From Siphonodentalium dalli (lineage: Eukaryota > Mollusca > Scaphopoda > Gadilida > Siphonodentaliidae), in the NCBI GenBank assembly GCA_032622095.1, contig CP136063.1, positions 68,337,897-68,401,896 of the forward strand: a stretch of 64,000 bases of DNA, written 5' to 3'. The notes beneath the pieces were generated by a model. The model worked only from the letters and a program-made list of their open reading frames with translations. It searched no databases and was not told the DNA's origin. The position numbers were made by a program, and so were the translations under genes. This document shows positions 13,023-25,773 of this stretch, piece after piece; within the stretch, counting starts at the first letter, position 1, and each line of letters starts with the position of its first letter.

Positions 13023-14451
13023 TCAGTCCTGATACACAAAGTGGATAATGTATATTAGATATGTATACATGAGTTATAATCGTGAGCCAACTGGGCTATT
13101 CAGATCACACGCGCTCAGTCACCAGAGCAACAAAATGGATGCTGCTATTTAATGCATCATGCATGTAACCAACAGAACATCTCAACTCAATTACGTTACG
13201 GGGAGCGTTTCTTCAGCGCGAGAACTAATTTGAGGTTAGGTTACACGACATACGTGTATGTAGCTAAACAGTACTTTATCTGGTCAATAAAAATCACCTG
13301 GCCCATATGCATGACTACGTACACGATCAGTCATTAAGATTAAGTTAAGATTTTTGTCCGAAATATAACATTTTACCTGTAACTGAGAAGATGATTTTCA
13401 ACCAGCTGTGAGCGCTATGTGGAGGATATGTGATTTACGTGCTTGCGTGTAACCGAAACCACACAAAGGGCACCCGACTCTCACAAAGAGATATACTAGG
13501 AGTAGGATCACCCATCGTGTCCTACATTCTGATACAAAACAGGCTAATAAAGAAAGAACAGAATGCGAACAAATGGTAATTCGAAAACACTAAACTAACC
13601 ACAACTATGGATATTTTCCAAACGTTTGCACACATGGCCTATACAATATCTTTATAATTATCGCTGACATTTCCAACTTTAGTAAGCAGTATAATTATAT
13701 GAAACCTTGAAATATATACGGGGGAACTGAGAAATAAATTCGGCCAACATAATTTCTTAAATTCCAACTTTACTCAGTAATTCATTCCATATTGGCATAT
13801 ATAATTTCGTTATGACGTACTGCACCAGGGGGGGGAATTTTTTTTACGAGACGTGAGGTAGGTGGGGGGGGGGGGGGAGGGTGGGTGGGTACCTGAGGCC
13901 GGAAACAGTTTTTGACCACTTTTTTTGCATTTTTTTTTCATTGACATATTTTCAACTGTTTTAAACATATTTGTTTATATGTTGTGGCTTGTTGCAATAT
14001 GAGAAGCACTAATACATTCAAAGTTGTTATAATTACCCCAATAAGTTGATATAAAATTGAAAAATAGTGAAAATTGTGGGGGTGGGTCCCAAAATTTTCA
14101 TTGATTTTTTTTCCGTGCAATTTTTTTTTATTGTGTCTGTTTCAGCTTGCTTGGCAGTTTTTATAATGAAAATTGTCTAGTTCATGGTGTAGTTCAATAA
14201 AAAAATACTTCAGATAGCTCTAGGGTAGGGTGAACTTAATGCAGTCTGACAATATCAGCTGACAACTCATGACAGAATATTAATTACAATAATTCTTATA
14301 CTCTTTATTCATACAGTTAGTTGATGCATGAGTGTAATGTATGAAATAAGTATTTGTATCAGTGTTTGTACACTAAAATTGATTGCATATCAGCATATGT
14401 GATACAATTATAGCCATGTGACCCTCAACGCAGGGAAACTCATTTTATTTT
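13023..14451. other. Intergenic with a G-run at 13825-13890
   Basis: The only structure is a poly-G/G-rich tract ending in 'GAGGGTGGGTGGGTACC' (about 13862-13893), which could form a G-quadruplex. No coding evidence. Confidence 0.35.
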
Positions 14452-14520
14452 TAACCCTTCGAACACTACGGGCCCAGATCATTAGTAGCACCCTGCATGG
14501 CGCGGGGCTCCCACTCGTTA
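14452..14520 (+). mobile_element. Possible solitary piggyBac-like terminus
   Basis: 'TTAACCCTTCGAACACTACG' followed by GGCCC resembles the left end at 53186-53210 ('TTAACCCTTTGAGTGCCACG', then GGCC). No matching right end was found, so this may be a relic or chance. Confidence 0.3.
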
Positions 14521-15943
14521 AAATAACCGCCGGTATTCTCAATGTATCATACTAATGTATAGTTAATAATATATAGTAGACACAGGTAGACATATAATAG
14601 TAAATCAAGAGTACAGCCGGTATACTGTAAACAGAAGACCAAATTGGAGTTATCTTCCCTACACCAACACAATGGCGTTACGCTTACTGTGACCTCATCT
14701 CCACGGTCACATGTCACTAAAGTGCACATCCGTGTATATGGATTTGGCACTAAATTGAGTCTTAATTGACCATCCGCGTTCAAACTCAAAGGGGTAAACA
14801 TTATTTTAGTCCTAGTCCTAAGTCGTAATGCGAGGTCGGGTCGGTGGTCATGCAGGCATACATAAAAGCTAATTCATATGCACATTTTCCTTTTTGGTAT
14901 TACTATATGCTCTAGGCCTACTAGTTGATGCTGGTTGATGTCTGAAAAAAAAAGATCAATTTAATTTTGTGTAATCTTTTATTCTATTATAGGCCCTAAC
15001 ACTGGCCCTAGTTATTTTTTGTTGTCATTCCAGGGAATTCAGCATATTTTTCATCTACTCGCACAGATGAATAGGCTGGGTTATAAATTTATCAATATAA
15101 TCACATCATATTCTACCTTTGTTGATTGCTTAGAGTTTCAATTTAGTTGAGATTATCGCTGATTACTGCTGATTATCGCATGATTATCAGCCAAGAAAAT
15201 ATTTGTTTTGCACATGTTTGTAAAGAGGAAGTAACATTTAATTTGGTCTTTCAAAGAAGGGACCAATATAGAGCGGTTGGTCGTTTTTACAGAGGGGACC
15301 AACATGAAGCTTTGGGGTTTTGGGGTGGGTGTCTAAAATTTTATGAAAGAATAATGCAAGAAAGGGTGGGTGGGTGTAAAATAAATGGCAATGTAAAAAA
15401 AACACCCCCACGTCTCGCAACTTTTTTACGCCCCCCCCCCGACTGCACCGTGAATTATCTGCACATCGATTTGGCCATGCAAAGAAATGTGCAATCTTCT
15501 AATCTGTTTGCATTATGCAGTTTATGAACAACTAATGTCACCCAAAACATTATTCGTGGCTAGATGGCCCCCGTCGGGGGTGTCCACCCTGAAAATTGCT
15601 AACTGCATCAAGTTCGCCAGAATTCCACCCCCTTGGACTGGTACTTCCCAACCGATACCTTAAGCTCTCTATCTGTTGGATATTTTCAACCCGACTCCAC
15701 CTCCTAAGATTGGAAAATTTGCAACTGAATTTTTGACCGACAAAGCAACAAAACAAAAACTGGTTCGCAAATCCAACAATGAGAACAATTTCAACCTATA
15801 TGTGGTGCAATATTTCGAACCAATATTCTGTCATGCAGGCTCATGAAACTTCCAACTTTTTACCAAAGTTGACCCCCCCAACTGTTGACACGTCCCTATA
15901 TTGAAGACATAGTTGGGTTACATTGGTCTTCAATAATGACATA
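14521..15943. other. Intergenic, nothing recognised
   Basis: A 126-codon frame at 15147-15527 runs through G- and C-homopolymer tracts and lacks any domain or splice signal; I do not call it a gene. Confidence 0.35.
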
Positions 15944-16450
15944 TGTATTAAAGGTACTCAATCCGTAAAGAGGGTCCCCATCTCAACAGATTCCAACAAC
16001 AACAATCCGATCAGAGGGTCCTATATTACTATTTCTTTGGCTTTGGGGGTAAAAAATATTTGATTCGAGTCGAGGAACCCATCAAACAAAGCTCAGAGTT
16101 ATTAGATATTGATTTTTGAAAATTGTTAATTGCTCGAGATGAGTACTAATAACTGCCGTCAATTTGGTAACCTGCTCGAGATTTTACGCCAAAACTCTAT
16201 TCAAACAGACAAGGATGGATAACTCTATAATCAAGTGGTAATAATAACGAAATTTTGACTGTCTTCTGGCATGGGCCAGAAAGAATTCCCGATAATGAAA
16301 AATAATAGATTTCTAAAATCGATATCTAACAAATCTGAGCTTTGATGGGTGACTTCCTCGACTCGAATCAAATATTTTTGACCCCCGAAGCCATTGAAAT
16401 AGTAATTGAGAGGAGTTTTATCGGATTGAGTACCTTTAATACATTCAACT
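15944..16450. repeat. Inverted repeat (foldback) with ~150-bp arms
   Basis: The left arm (15944-16130) and right arm (16290-16450, minus) both read 'TGTATTAAAGGTACTCAATC', then 'ATTACTATTTC', 'GG(T)CAAAAATATTTGATT' and 'CGAGTCGAGGAA'. The left arm has a ~40-bp insertion after 'AATCCG'. Both arms keep the same open frame with mostly conservative differences, including '(Q/K)KYLIRVEE' and 'SS(D/E)LLDIDF', so the repeated unit may once have been coding. The protein is not recognised. Confidence 0.6.
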
Positions 16451-19369
16451 AGACATGACACATTAGTCAATACTCACCTTTGCAAACATCCTACGTCGTC
16501 CTCTCCTCTTCGCTCTCAATGATACATGTCGTACCCCCATGTCTGCTCTCTACGGCAGTTTCATACTACGTCTCGTCCAAACCCTCAACCTACTGCTTCC
16601 CTTCGATTTAAATATTTGTCTTCCACCTCTTCATGCTCTACTTCTATCTCACAACAATGATAATTTCTGCAGCAATTCCCCCGAGTCTTGATATAATTAC
16701 ATAGAGCATGTTCTCCTTGTAATTCCCGACCGAAAACAGCGAAGTCGCATTCTTTTATATTTCATCGGAAATATGCATGCATTTCCATTGCATAGAACTC
16801 GCTTCTACGAATCTTCCCAAGGCTGGCGAAATTGTTAATAAATGCGTTTATCCCTCTTAGATAATTGCCTAATACAGTTAAAGCGTGAAGTCTGTCCATT
16901 TTCCCTTGATAAATCGTATTCTAGTATAGGACCATCGGGTTCGAGATGTTTTATTCTTTCCGACATCGTTATTTTTGTCACTAGGAATCACTCGATTCGG
17001 CATCAATTCAACCCTTGTGAGGCCATCTAAAATTATGTCTTCACTTCCCAGTTATGCCCCAGGTTGTGGATTATGAGGAGAGATTTATTGGAAGTCATAA
17101 TATATTTTGTATTGCCCGGGAACAATACTTTTGAGTTGATTTATCGATCGTCTTACGATTCCGTTTTTGAGGCATCGTTATGCCGCAATCCACATTACGT
17201 ACTTCCAGTAAATCGTACCTCTTTGTATTTGCAGTAAATCAGACGTCGTGTATTACGCCCGTCATGAGTTAGATCTCAATCTAGGTCAATCATGCTGTAA
17301 TCTTGTCCCGTGTCGGGAGGGCTTGTCCGTGGTGGGAAAAATACCTAGACATGTATATGTCTACCCCTGTGCGTGTCACACATTCATCACCAATGACAAC
17401 TATTTTAACCACCCGTTTTACAAGCCTGCTAACCCTCTACTGCAGTCTGGGGACATGTATATAGCTCTCCGCACTCTCGATTTACATGACAATCCATCTG
17501 CATATCACTTCCCCGACGACTGTCCTACTAGATTACTGACTATTTACTGCAGTCTCTGGACATGTCTCGTCAATACTCTCCATTTCCGTCTTCATACCAC
17601 TTTCCTTCACAATAGTTTATTGTCTCACCCACTTGCACAATCTCTAGTTCCTGTCGTCTCGCCCACATATACAACTTCCTCTCCTTTTCTTCCTACGACA
17701 TATATATGACCTATATGCCCACTCTCTACTGGAGTTTCACTTTACACGTTCTGCCCACACATCAACATGCATGACAGATGCTACTTCCAAACACTTGCGA
17801 TTGCAAATTCGTGAGTTCTACACCCTGTAACAACTATTCAGGAATATGTGCATGTACCTATGGTTCACATTAGAATTCCCAACAATAAAATATTGTGCCA
17901 CATATAATTCGACACTTTTATCAAACAATTAGTGCTATTTTGGGAGCAAATATGTATTACTGCAACAAATAAACCTTCTAACATTACTCTGGTCTTGTAG
18001 CACATTGTGTACTTAATGTAACGAACACGCGATCTAATCATGTATTAAACAGGAACTAATTATAACTAACTCATCTATGCTTGTCCACAATAATACACCC
18101 AAAATCCCAAATATATACATTGCCACCAATTTAGTATTAGTATAAAGGCGGAAGTTTTTTCCGCCTTACACTATAATACTACAGTAGTGACAACTAATCG
18201 TAGTATTTCGTGTAACGTTTATTTGTGCAATGAAATATATCATTATCATGTTAACTTCGATATTTCCAAATCATTTTAAACTGCCATTCTAAATATGAAA
18301 TATCTATTACTTACAATAGTATAATCCATGTAACACACTGCTGTCTATCGTGTTACTTTATACGTCTCACATATAGAAGATGTATGGCATATTAGCATAT
18401 ATGTTCGAACATATTATGATAAGAGCACGATGTCGACAAAGGGACTAAATGCCGATTTTGTTCAAATCTAACGCTTTTTAGGTAACTCAAGTATTTCCCG
18501 TAACAAGATTTCACATGCAAATGGTGTCTCATAGAAATATAACTTCTTCACTAAAATCAAAATTAATAAGACACCCAGCTGTTTACACGTAATTCCACTT
18601 AAAATTTAGGCGCCTATATTTCAAGTATAGTCTGATCTCAGTGTTTTATTTCCAGTAACAAATCTGGTCATTCCTGTAATGGTTTTCTTCGTAACAGGAG
18701 GAGACCGTTACATGTGATATGTACTGGCTATCAAAAACAAAATATCTCAATGATTTCTCCCTTCAGCGGGGAGATAATGTGCCAATCAAACTGACTCAGA
18801 AACATCTCTTCATAAATGAATTAGAGATACTGAGGTCCCTGGTTATATCGATTAAATCCAGGTTACATTTCAGACGTTTTTGAGACGTATTTTTTCGCGA
18901 CTGTTTCTTAAAATTCCAAATCTGTTTTTGAACATACCATTTGTTCTCACTTTTATAAGGCAAGTGACGTAATTTACTATTGACATGGAGGGATTATTAT
19001 TTTGCTCTTATGCTACTTCGTTACAGGAGAGACATTGAGTTGACGAACACAAATATGTGGAAATCTTGGATATTGGTGGCCTACGGTTTATTATCATTAA
19101 GACTAATAACCATTATTCAATTACACTTGAATGTTTTCATAATTATTTTGGAGAATGTCTATAGACGGATGAGAGAACTCGATATTTTGAAATTGGGACA
19201 TGTGTTTTAGTGGAAATTCAGCTATAAGGGTGACGGGTAGGGAGTTAATGTATCGCTACACGACAGTTATTCGGTGAATAGTTAATAGAACTCATTGCGG
19301 GCCATATATACAATCATAATTTGTCAGCATATATCTTGTCTGGAAGACGCTAGTGTCAAAGGACAAGAA
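16451..19369. other. Intergenic; one perfect hairpin at 18145-18167
   Basis: No gene is supported. A 153-codon frame at 17248-17709 is pyrimidine-rich with internal near-repeats ('CTACTGCAGTCT(G/C)') and no recognisable domain. The hairpin 'AAGGCGGAA' / 'TTCCGCCTT' at 18145-18167 extends outward imperfectly to about 18131-18181 and looks like a small foldback. Confidence 0.35.
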
Positions 19370-19938
19370 TGTGGGCCAAAATTGATAATGACTCATATAT
19401 GGAGTGATTGCATGTTCATGTGTGGGTTCTGCAGGTGTACCTTTGGGTGACTATCACTTTCCACAATAACTCATGGATATGTTAATCGATAGAGCGTTCC
19501 CTAGCATTATATGGTGTGTTATCTGCACAATGGAGGAAACTGTTTTCCTGATATAAGTCAATAAATTTTGATGCCAATGGACCAGAAGTTTGGTGTTATT
19601 GGGCAGAGTAGCCACATAATATGGCCCATCTCAGTTCAGTTTCAAATTTCTGCCCATTTCCGTTCAAAACATGGCCAGAATCCCAAAAGAAGTTTTCGGT
19701 AACATTCCATACTGCACCTTTAGCATGAATGTGTCATGCCGCATACGGTACTGAAACAACCAGAATAGAACATTTAGTTGTCAGTGAATTATGTTACATA
19801 TTTAATAACCAAGTATTTGTCACAATTTGCTACCTTTTCGGAACAGCAGAGAATAATGTTCGGGATATATGTGAAAAATAAACTTTTTTTTATACCAAAT
19901 TTGGTTGCCATTCTGCAAGCTATCTTGGGTAATTTTGC
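19370..19938 (-). mobile_element. Interspersed element, inverted short copy of 9785-11968
   Basis: Reverse-complemented, it begins 'GCAAAATTACCCAAGATAGC' and ends 'TTATCAATTTTGGCCCACA', matching both ends of the 9785-11968 element. Internal agreement includes 'GATGCAGTGTGG' against the complement of 'CCATACTGCACC' at 19710. Only one or two units of the 42-bp repeat remain near 19390-19460, so the copies differ by about 1.6 kb of array length. Confidence 0.65.
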
Positions 19939-21892
19939 TTAAAACACATCAGTGTCACGCATTTAAGATATATCAAAACAATAACCAGATTTGATACCAA
20001 AGATAGTTCCATTTTACATGAAACAATCGTCTAAACCCGAAAAGTTATTTCTTTGCCGATTTTGATGTCAAGTTTGTGAAAGAAAATTCCAATAAAATCT
20101 GGTAATGTCAGTGGCTATATACAATACTAGCAGGTTAGCGAAATTTACACAACCATGGGCTGTTCTCAATCAACTGTTTTCTTAAATTGTGTGTGATTGT
20201 CCCCGCACACCACTTTCTATTTTTTGCACAGAAATGAACTGTTCATTGCATTACACCACGCTCTAGTGTGCCATCCTTGACGCGTTGAGTTAAATAAATA
20301 ATTGAATATAAGGACGACACACAAGGACAGTGCAGGAGGGGGCAAATGTGTGTACGTGTTACAGGCTCCTATTGTGCATTAATTTTAACTGATAAATTGG
20401 CATGATGTCTTGATGAAGACAGTACATTTCACTCCAAACTTAGACTGGAAATTAAATCAGGTGGATAATCTAATATGATCTATTTCTCAGCATGAACTTC
20501 CCAGTATAGTTTCCATTGCTGTCAGGGACGTGGTGACAGGTGGTTTGTGGGTTTTCTAGGTCCCAACTTTGATGAACATTTTCCACATTTAAGTTGGAAA
20601 ACCTGAGGAAAAATTTAAAGAAAAAATTCCATTCCAGAGGTTGCAGCATTTCCTGAACTTCAAAATTGAGTCTGGACGAAGAGGTGCAGTCAAATTCTAA
20701 TGTGACCCCACACACACTCCAGCCATGATTGCTGCTTTGTAGCATACAACTATCGTTATATAACCCCTAAATGGAAATGGCAGATTTTCACCATATGAAA
20801 ATACAACGATATATACATTGTTTTAGCCTGATTAATATTCAACCAGGGTGCATGGGGTGTTAGATTTTCCATCTACACCTGCTTGAACCAGTCTAAAGTT
20901 CCTAACTCTGGCAAATTAATCCCTATCCAACCGAATGTCTTGTTACTATATAGAATATACAGCAAAATCAGAAAACCAATCAACTCTTAGTAAGCAAAAA
21001 TTTACCGAAATGTCCAAGTCCGTGAAATTCATTTCCCATACTCCCCCACCTTTTGTGTTGAATTTGTTTTAACTGGCACCTCAAGGTTTCTCAATGTAGT
21101 ACATTTCCAACCTATATTGCCCTATGGCATTTTTGTCCAAAACATTGACAGAAAATGCGGAGATGTTTTATGGACTTTAATTATAAAAACACAAAGTTCA
21201 CACTATGTCATTAAATATAGTTATTATTCTCCAACGGCATAGCATATATTTGTGTATAAGTAGTTCGGGAGGAGGGGGTTTCAAACACACATATGTAAAC
21301 TATTCCAGAGCGAATTCGACGATATAGCGCTAAAAAGGCGCTTTGTTTGTTATATTTTTGCGCAAATTTGATATCGTTTCATCTGTTCCGGTTATATTTT
21401 TCTAATCAGCCGGTCATCCGAGTGATCCTGGCAGCGTTCGTATGTTGTCGGAAATAAGTGTATTCTCGATACCGCCATGTTTGTGACGTTTTTGTTTTCC
21501 AAGTTTCCGCAGCGTCTCTATCATTTTGGGTGCGCGATAAGGCGTTTCTGTTGAATCTATTTGTCCATGCGAGAACGGTCTCTGTTGACAATGATCTAAT
21601 GATAGAACTGTTCTCCAGTCTGTTACACCATGTCAACAATGATTTTAGTCATTTACATTGATCCACGGAACACAATATATTTTCTCAATTATACTTTGAG
21701 TCAAATCGTTAAAAACAAAAAACAGCATCTTCACCATCGGTTTCAGTCTGGAATAGAATTACATTTGTTTTAAAGCGTTTATCCTCAAAATGTGTCTGCA
21801 TTGTTTACTCGCCGTTACCATAGATACGACACCACTTTCAAATTTTACAGAATTGTGGAACATGACGCTGAGATCTTCTACTTTTATATGGT
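19939..21892. other. Intergenic, nothing recognised
   Basis: The 21300-21660 part is less AT-rich and open on both strands for 65-77 codons, but no domain, splice pair or start context stands out. Confidence 0.3.
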
Positions 21893-23172
21893 ACAGGGGG
21901 GGGAGTAGTACAAAATTTGCAGGAAGGTATGCCGTTTGTTTGCATCTGGTATTTTCGGGGACTCACCACCCCCAAACCTGCAAAAAAATAAATTGTTTAC
22001 TCCCAATTTTGTTTACACCCACCCCTAAATTTCACTAAATTTGGTCTAAACGGCATCAAACTCTATGATATCAATCAAATGACTGGGAATGATCTCATTT
22101 AGTTCAAATAACCTGTTTCAGAAGCTGTTTTAATTGAAAAAAAAAATGTTTTATAAATTGCTGATCATCTGTAAACCTAGGTCATTGTGCATGATACACA
22201 CAATTTCATAATTTCTAACTATTTCCTGATTAGTCTGTCAACCTGCCCATTATCTAACATATTCCATACCACTTATGTTAGTCTACTGGAGCAAACTAAA
22301 CTAGCTGAAACAGGCTCCCATATGGAGCTACATTCAGCGTCGGAGATACCTGTGGTCCCCATTTTGATCTTAGACAGAGCCTTTATTTAGCGGCGGCCCC
22401 TTTGCGCTTCAAGCACATTTTGATCATTGAAACATTTTGATTTATATATATTGTTTTATTTTATTTTTTTAGATTGAATTCCTTGCTCAATTTAACAAAA
22501 CCAATTTTTTTTTTTAATTCAAAATTTTGAAAAACTAACACCATTATAAAATCCGCCAGGGTACCCCGAGTCACCACACCAAATTTGTTTGAACTCGATC
22601 CAGGGGTCTGAGAGAAATATCTGGACAGACCCTACTCATTTATATATATAGATGACAAGCAGTCATAGCACTATACCAGTGTTGGATACTTTAGGTCTTG
22701 TGAGAGATCATCTGAGTTGATAGACATGCAAATAGTTCACAGATTGGCTTGATGCACTGATGACAGATATTTTCTACCCATCGATAGTCACATTACTGTT
22801 TGAGACAGTTGCTCGCTTTTCGTGCACACAATGATTTAGGCTTTAGTTACATCAAGACAAGTTTATTTATTTCAGTTTTACATTTCTCGAAGCTTCTTTT
22901 CGAAGGGTGTCAGGAAGGAATATGCAACATTCCATAGCTTAATGTCATCTGCACTAAGGCCCATATGAGGTCCCAGTAACATAAATATGGTGTTTCTGCT
23001 GTTATAAATTCTTATAATAGGTTTTAAACTGTTACAAATGTCAAATAAGGGCACCAAAGGTCTTTAGTAAACAATTTGCATGAGGTTGTAAAAAATGAGT
23101 TTTTTCCCCCTCGGGACACCCACCCACCCCGGCATACCTTCCTGCAAATTTGTTATTACCGCCCCCACCCGT
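21893..23172. mobile_element. Non-autonomous DNA element with ~45-bp terminal inverted repeats
   Basis: Both ends contain 'CAAATTTGCAGGAAGGTATG' plus CCG: left at about 21914-21936 on the plus strand, right at about 23129-23152 on the minus strand. Both continue outward into G-rich sequence ('GGGGGGG(A/C)G'). The ~1.28-kb interior includes an unrelated interspersed repeat (22430-22650) and encodes nothing recognised. A target-site duplication was not resolved. Confidence 0.55.
22430..22650 (+). repeat. RTE/SINE-type repeat tail
   Basis: Ends 'GAGAAATATCTGGACAGACC' ... 'TTTATATATATAGATGAC'. It is the inverted relative of 4430-4780. Confidence 0.5.
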
Positions 23173-23209
23173 ATGGAATCTAATATTTCAGTGTGTAAAA
23201 AAAAAAGAA

Positions 23210-23494
23210 ACAATTTCTGGTCGATACCGCTCCTCTAAGTACCCTGCGTGCATGGCGACAGGGAAGTTTACAACATAAAAAAAAAAGTTCAGCTAATATT
23301 CTTCTTAGGTAATAAATCCTCAGTAAATACTGTATTGAACAGTGTGGGTGAATATCCCAGCTCGAGGTTGCATGAAATATGCCACTTTTTTTTAGTCGAG
23401 TTTGATTGGCATCCTTTACAATCATTTCTCACGGGTACTCAATTCAATGTTGATTTCGATGTCGACTCATAAATGTTACAAACACATCATGCAA
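23210..23494 (+). repeat. 285-bp exact duplication, first copy
   Basis: As far as I can read, every base from 'ACAATTTCTGG' to 'CATCATGCAA' recurs at 24283-24567 with a constant 1073-bp offset, including a 10-A run. A 74-codon + frame and a minus frame of similar length are carried along; neither resembles a known protein. Confidence 0.9.
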
Positions 23495-24262
23495 TCTGGA
23501 GTTGTGGCTACTCCTATTGTGAAATATATTATTACCCCTATTGTGAAATATATTATTAAGGAACAATTATTAATAAGGAAATGTAGTCACTGCGTTGTTT
23601 GTTCACTGCTATAAAGTTCCCCGTCAGAGTATTAAACAGTTCCAGATCTTGAACGTAATGAACGAGATGAATATGATATCTACCATAGCCAGAGTAGAGA
23701 TTCTAGACATGATCTAATACTTGGCGACCCATTCTATATGCTACAAGAAAGAGAGATATCTTCAGCAGATACTGCAATTCAATAACTTAATTGAAGTTCA
23801 ACGAAGAATTATTTGGAGAGCAGAGTGTTAATGGAAAAGATCAGTTCGACGGGGGTTAAATTGATGGGGGGCGTATCTGGATGATTGGTGATAGTAGTTC
23901 ACGCATGATAAGCATTGCTTGATAATTGACTCGATTCAGCACAAGTTTCTCGAATGTTCTAAAGTGTGCTTGAACAGCGCATCCGCACACAATCCCGTCC
24001 AAATACAGATACGATAGGCGAGAATCGCATGCGTTTTGATATGTCGATGCCGTCTGGAGAGTTTGGCGGGACCAGCATCCCGTCTCGATTTGCTCAGTCT
24101 ACCCTTGATGCTATAAAGTGGTAGCCGCGGGCGCTTATATATAGAGTTGTTTTTATGAGCCATCAGGCCCCCGCGGCAGCGGTCGCTGGCGCGACCTGAC
24201 TGCCTCGATATCAATTTGAAAAAGGGGTGACGTTGCTTGCTTGCGTTGAATTTTGTGTTTCC
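23495..24262. other. Spacer between the 285-bp copies
   Basis: Contains a coding-like + strand frame around 23640-23785 (residues such as 'RNERDEYDIYHSQSRDSRHD') without recognised domain, and a 116-codon minus frame at 23936-24286. Neither can be supported as a gene. Confidence 0.3.
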
Positions 24263-24579
24263 CAACAGGTTAGACAGTTTAGACAATTTCTGGTCGATAC
24301 CGCTCCTCTAAGTACCCTGCGTGCATGGCGACAGGGAAGTTTACAACATAAAAAAAAAAGTTCAGCTAATATTCTTCTTAGGTAATAAATCCTCAGTAAA
24401 TACTGTATTGAACAGTGTGGGTGAATATCCCAGCTCGAGGTTGCATGAAATATGCCACTTTTTTTTAGTCGAGTTTGATTGGCATCCTTTACAATCATTT
24501 CTCACGGGTACTCAATTCAATGTTGATTTCGATGTCGACTCATAAATGTTACAAACACATCATGCAACAGGTTAGACAG
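24263..24579 (+). mobile_element. 285-bp duplicate flanked by a 15-bp direct repeat
   Basis: The second copy (24283-24567) lies between two identical 'CAACAGGTTAGACAG' sequences at 24263-24277 and 24565-24579. The right one overlaps the last CAA of the copy. Five extra bases (TTTAG) sit at the left junction. This is the footprint of an insertion with target-site duplication. There is no poly(A) tail and no terminal inverted repeat, so the mechanism is unclear. Confidence 0.75.
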
Positions 24580-25773
24580 TGACGTCCGCCTCCCCCAAGC
24601 CCACCCACCCTAAAAGTGATTTTTCCTATAGTGTTTTTGAAACGTGTCTCTTTGTGGTGTCATTCTTTTGGTATGATTTTTTACTAAATAACGGGTATAT
24701 TAGAGTTACATTTCTTTGAATTTTACAATCGAAACATAGTATAAGATATTCGCATGCGATGCTGAGTCACGCGGGACACGGCAAACTAAATCGCGCGCAA
24801 ATTGGCTTGCGATTTTTCAGCATCCCACCCCATTTGGCATGCGATAGCGTTTGTACTAGGTGGCTTGAACGTTAACAAGATTTTAGCGCTCATTCTGATT
24901 TAGCTTCTTATGTGCACGGTTGGGCCCACCCTCCCACCCGCATGTAGTAACGTAGATCATTCAATTATATATTGGCTTTTGATAAAGTTGATCATCAATA
25001 CATACGAGAATATAGGCTGCAAAAGTTCGTTTCATTGCCTGATACATGTTTATAGTATGCCATAATAGTATAGGTCTTTTATGATTATTTAATGATAACA
25101 TTATATATGATGTGCACAGTTCATGTGAAGCCAACGTTATCCTGAATTTCCAGATTAAAACTTCGTTATACAATTCGTAGTTGTTATTCTATAAATCATT
25201 TATGTTTGTTCGAGTGAAACGAGTTTAAACATAATGCAATTTACTACCATTTGTTGGGTTGAAATTTAAATACAAATTAGGCATCTCAACATAATAACTT
25301 ACTATTCTATTAGTAATATTATGTTCCTGTCTGAAACCCACTCGCACCGTGGCTACGTCCCTGATAAATGAAAGAGGACTGTTCTATCATTAAATTCTTG
25401 TCACTAGAGATCATTGTTATTGTATGGACATATAAGATCAAATTGAAACGCCTTATCTTAGTTTCAGCTGAAATTAACGGCGTCTCAATTTCAATTCAAT
25501 GCTTTAATGTTCTAACCATATTATGGCATGAGAACCGTTCATGTAAAAAACAAAATACAATATACACATGTCATTGGTGTAAACAGATTTAGCATATACA
25601 TACACACATAATAATATATATATATACATGTACGTAAATAAAATCTGGGTTCATGTGAGAATAATAATACAATTAATGGATATAGCCGGGCTTATTATGC
25701 GGTGATCCAACTTTAAGTATGTATCTGAGATACCCACACAGTTTATTTATAATTACTACATCAGAGGGGTTCA
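24580..25773. other. Intergenic, nothing recognised
   Basis: AT-rich, with a short TA microsatellite near 25612-25632. No coding evidence. Confidence 0.35.

Noticed and set aside
15147-15527. 126-codon frame
   Set aside because: Runs through homopolymer tracts and has no recognisable protein feature.
17248-17709. 153-codon frame
   Set aside because: Pyrimidine-rich, internally repetitive, no domain or splice context.
23936-24286. 116-codon basic minus frame, considered as a LINE C-terminus
   Set aside because: I could not place any conserved LINE block in it; the 3' part overlaps the 285-bp insertion.
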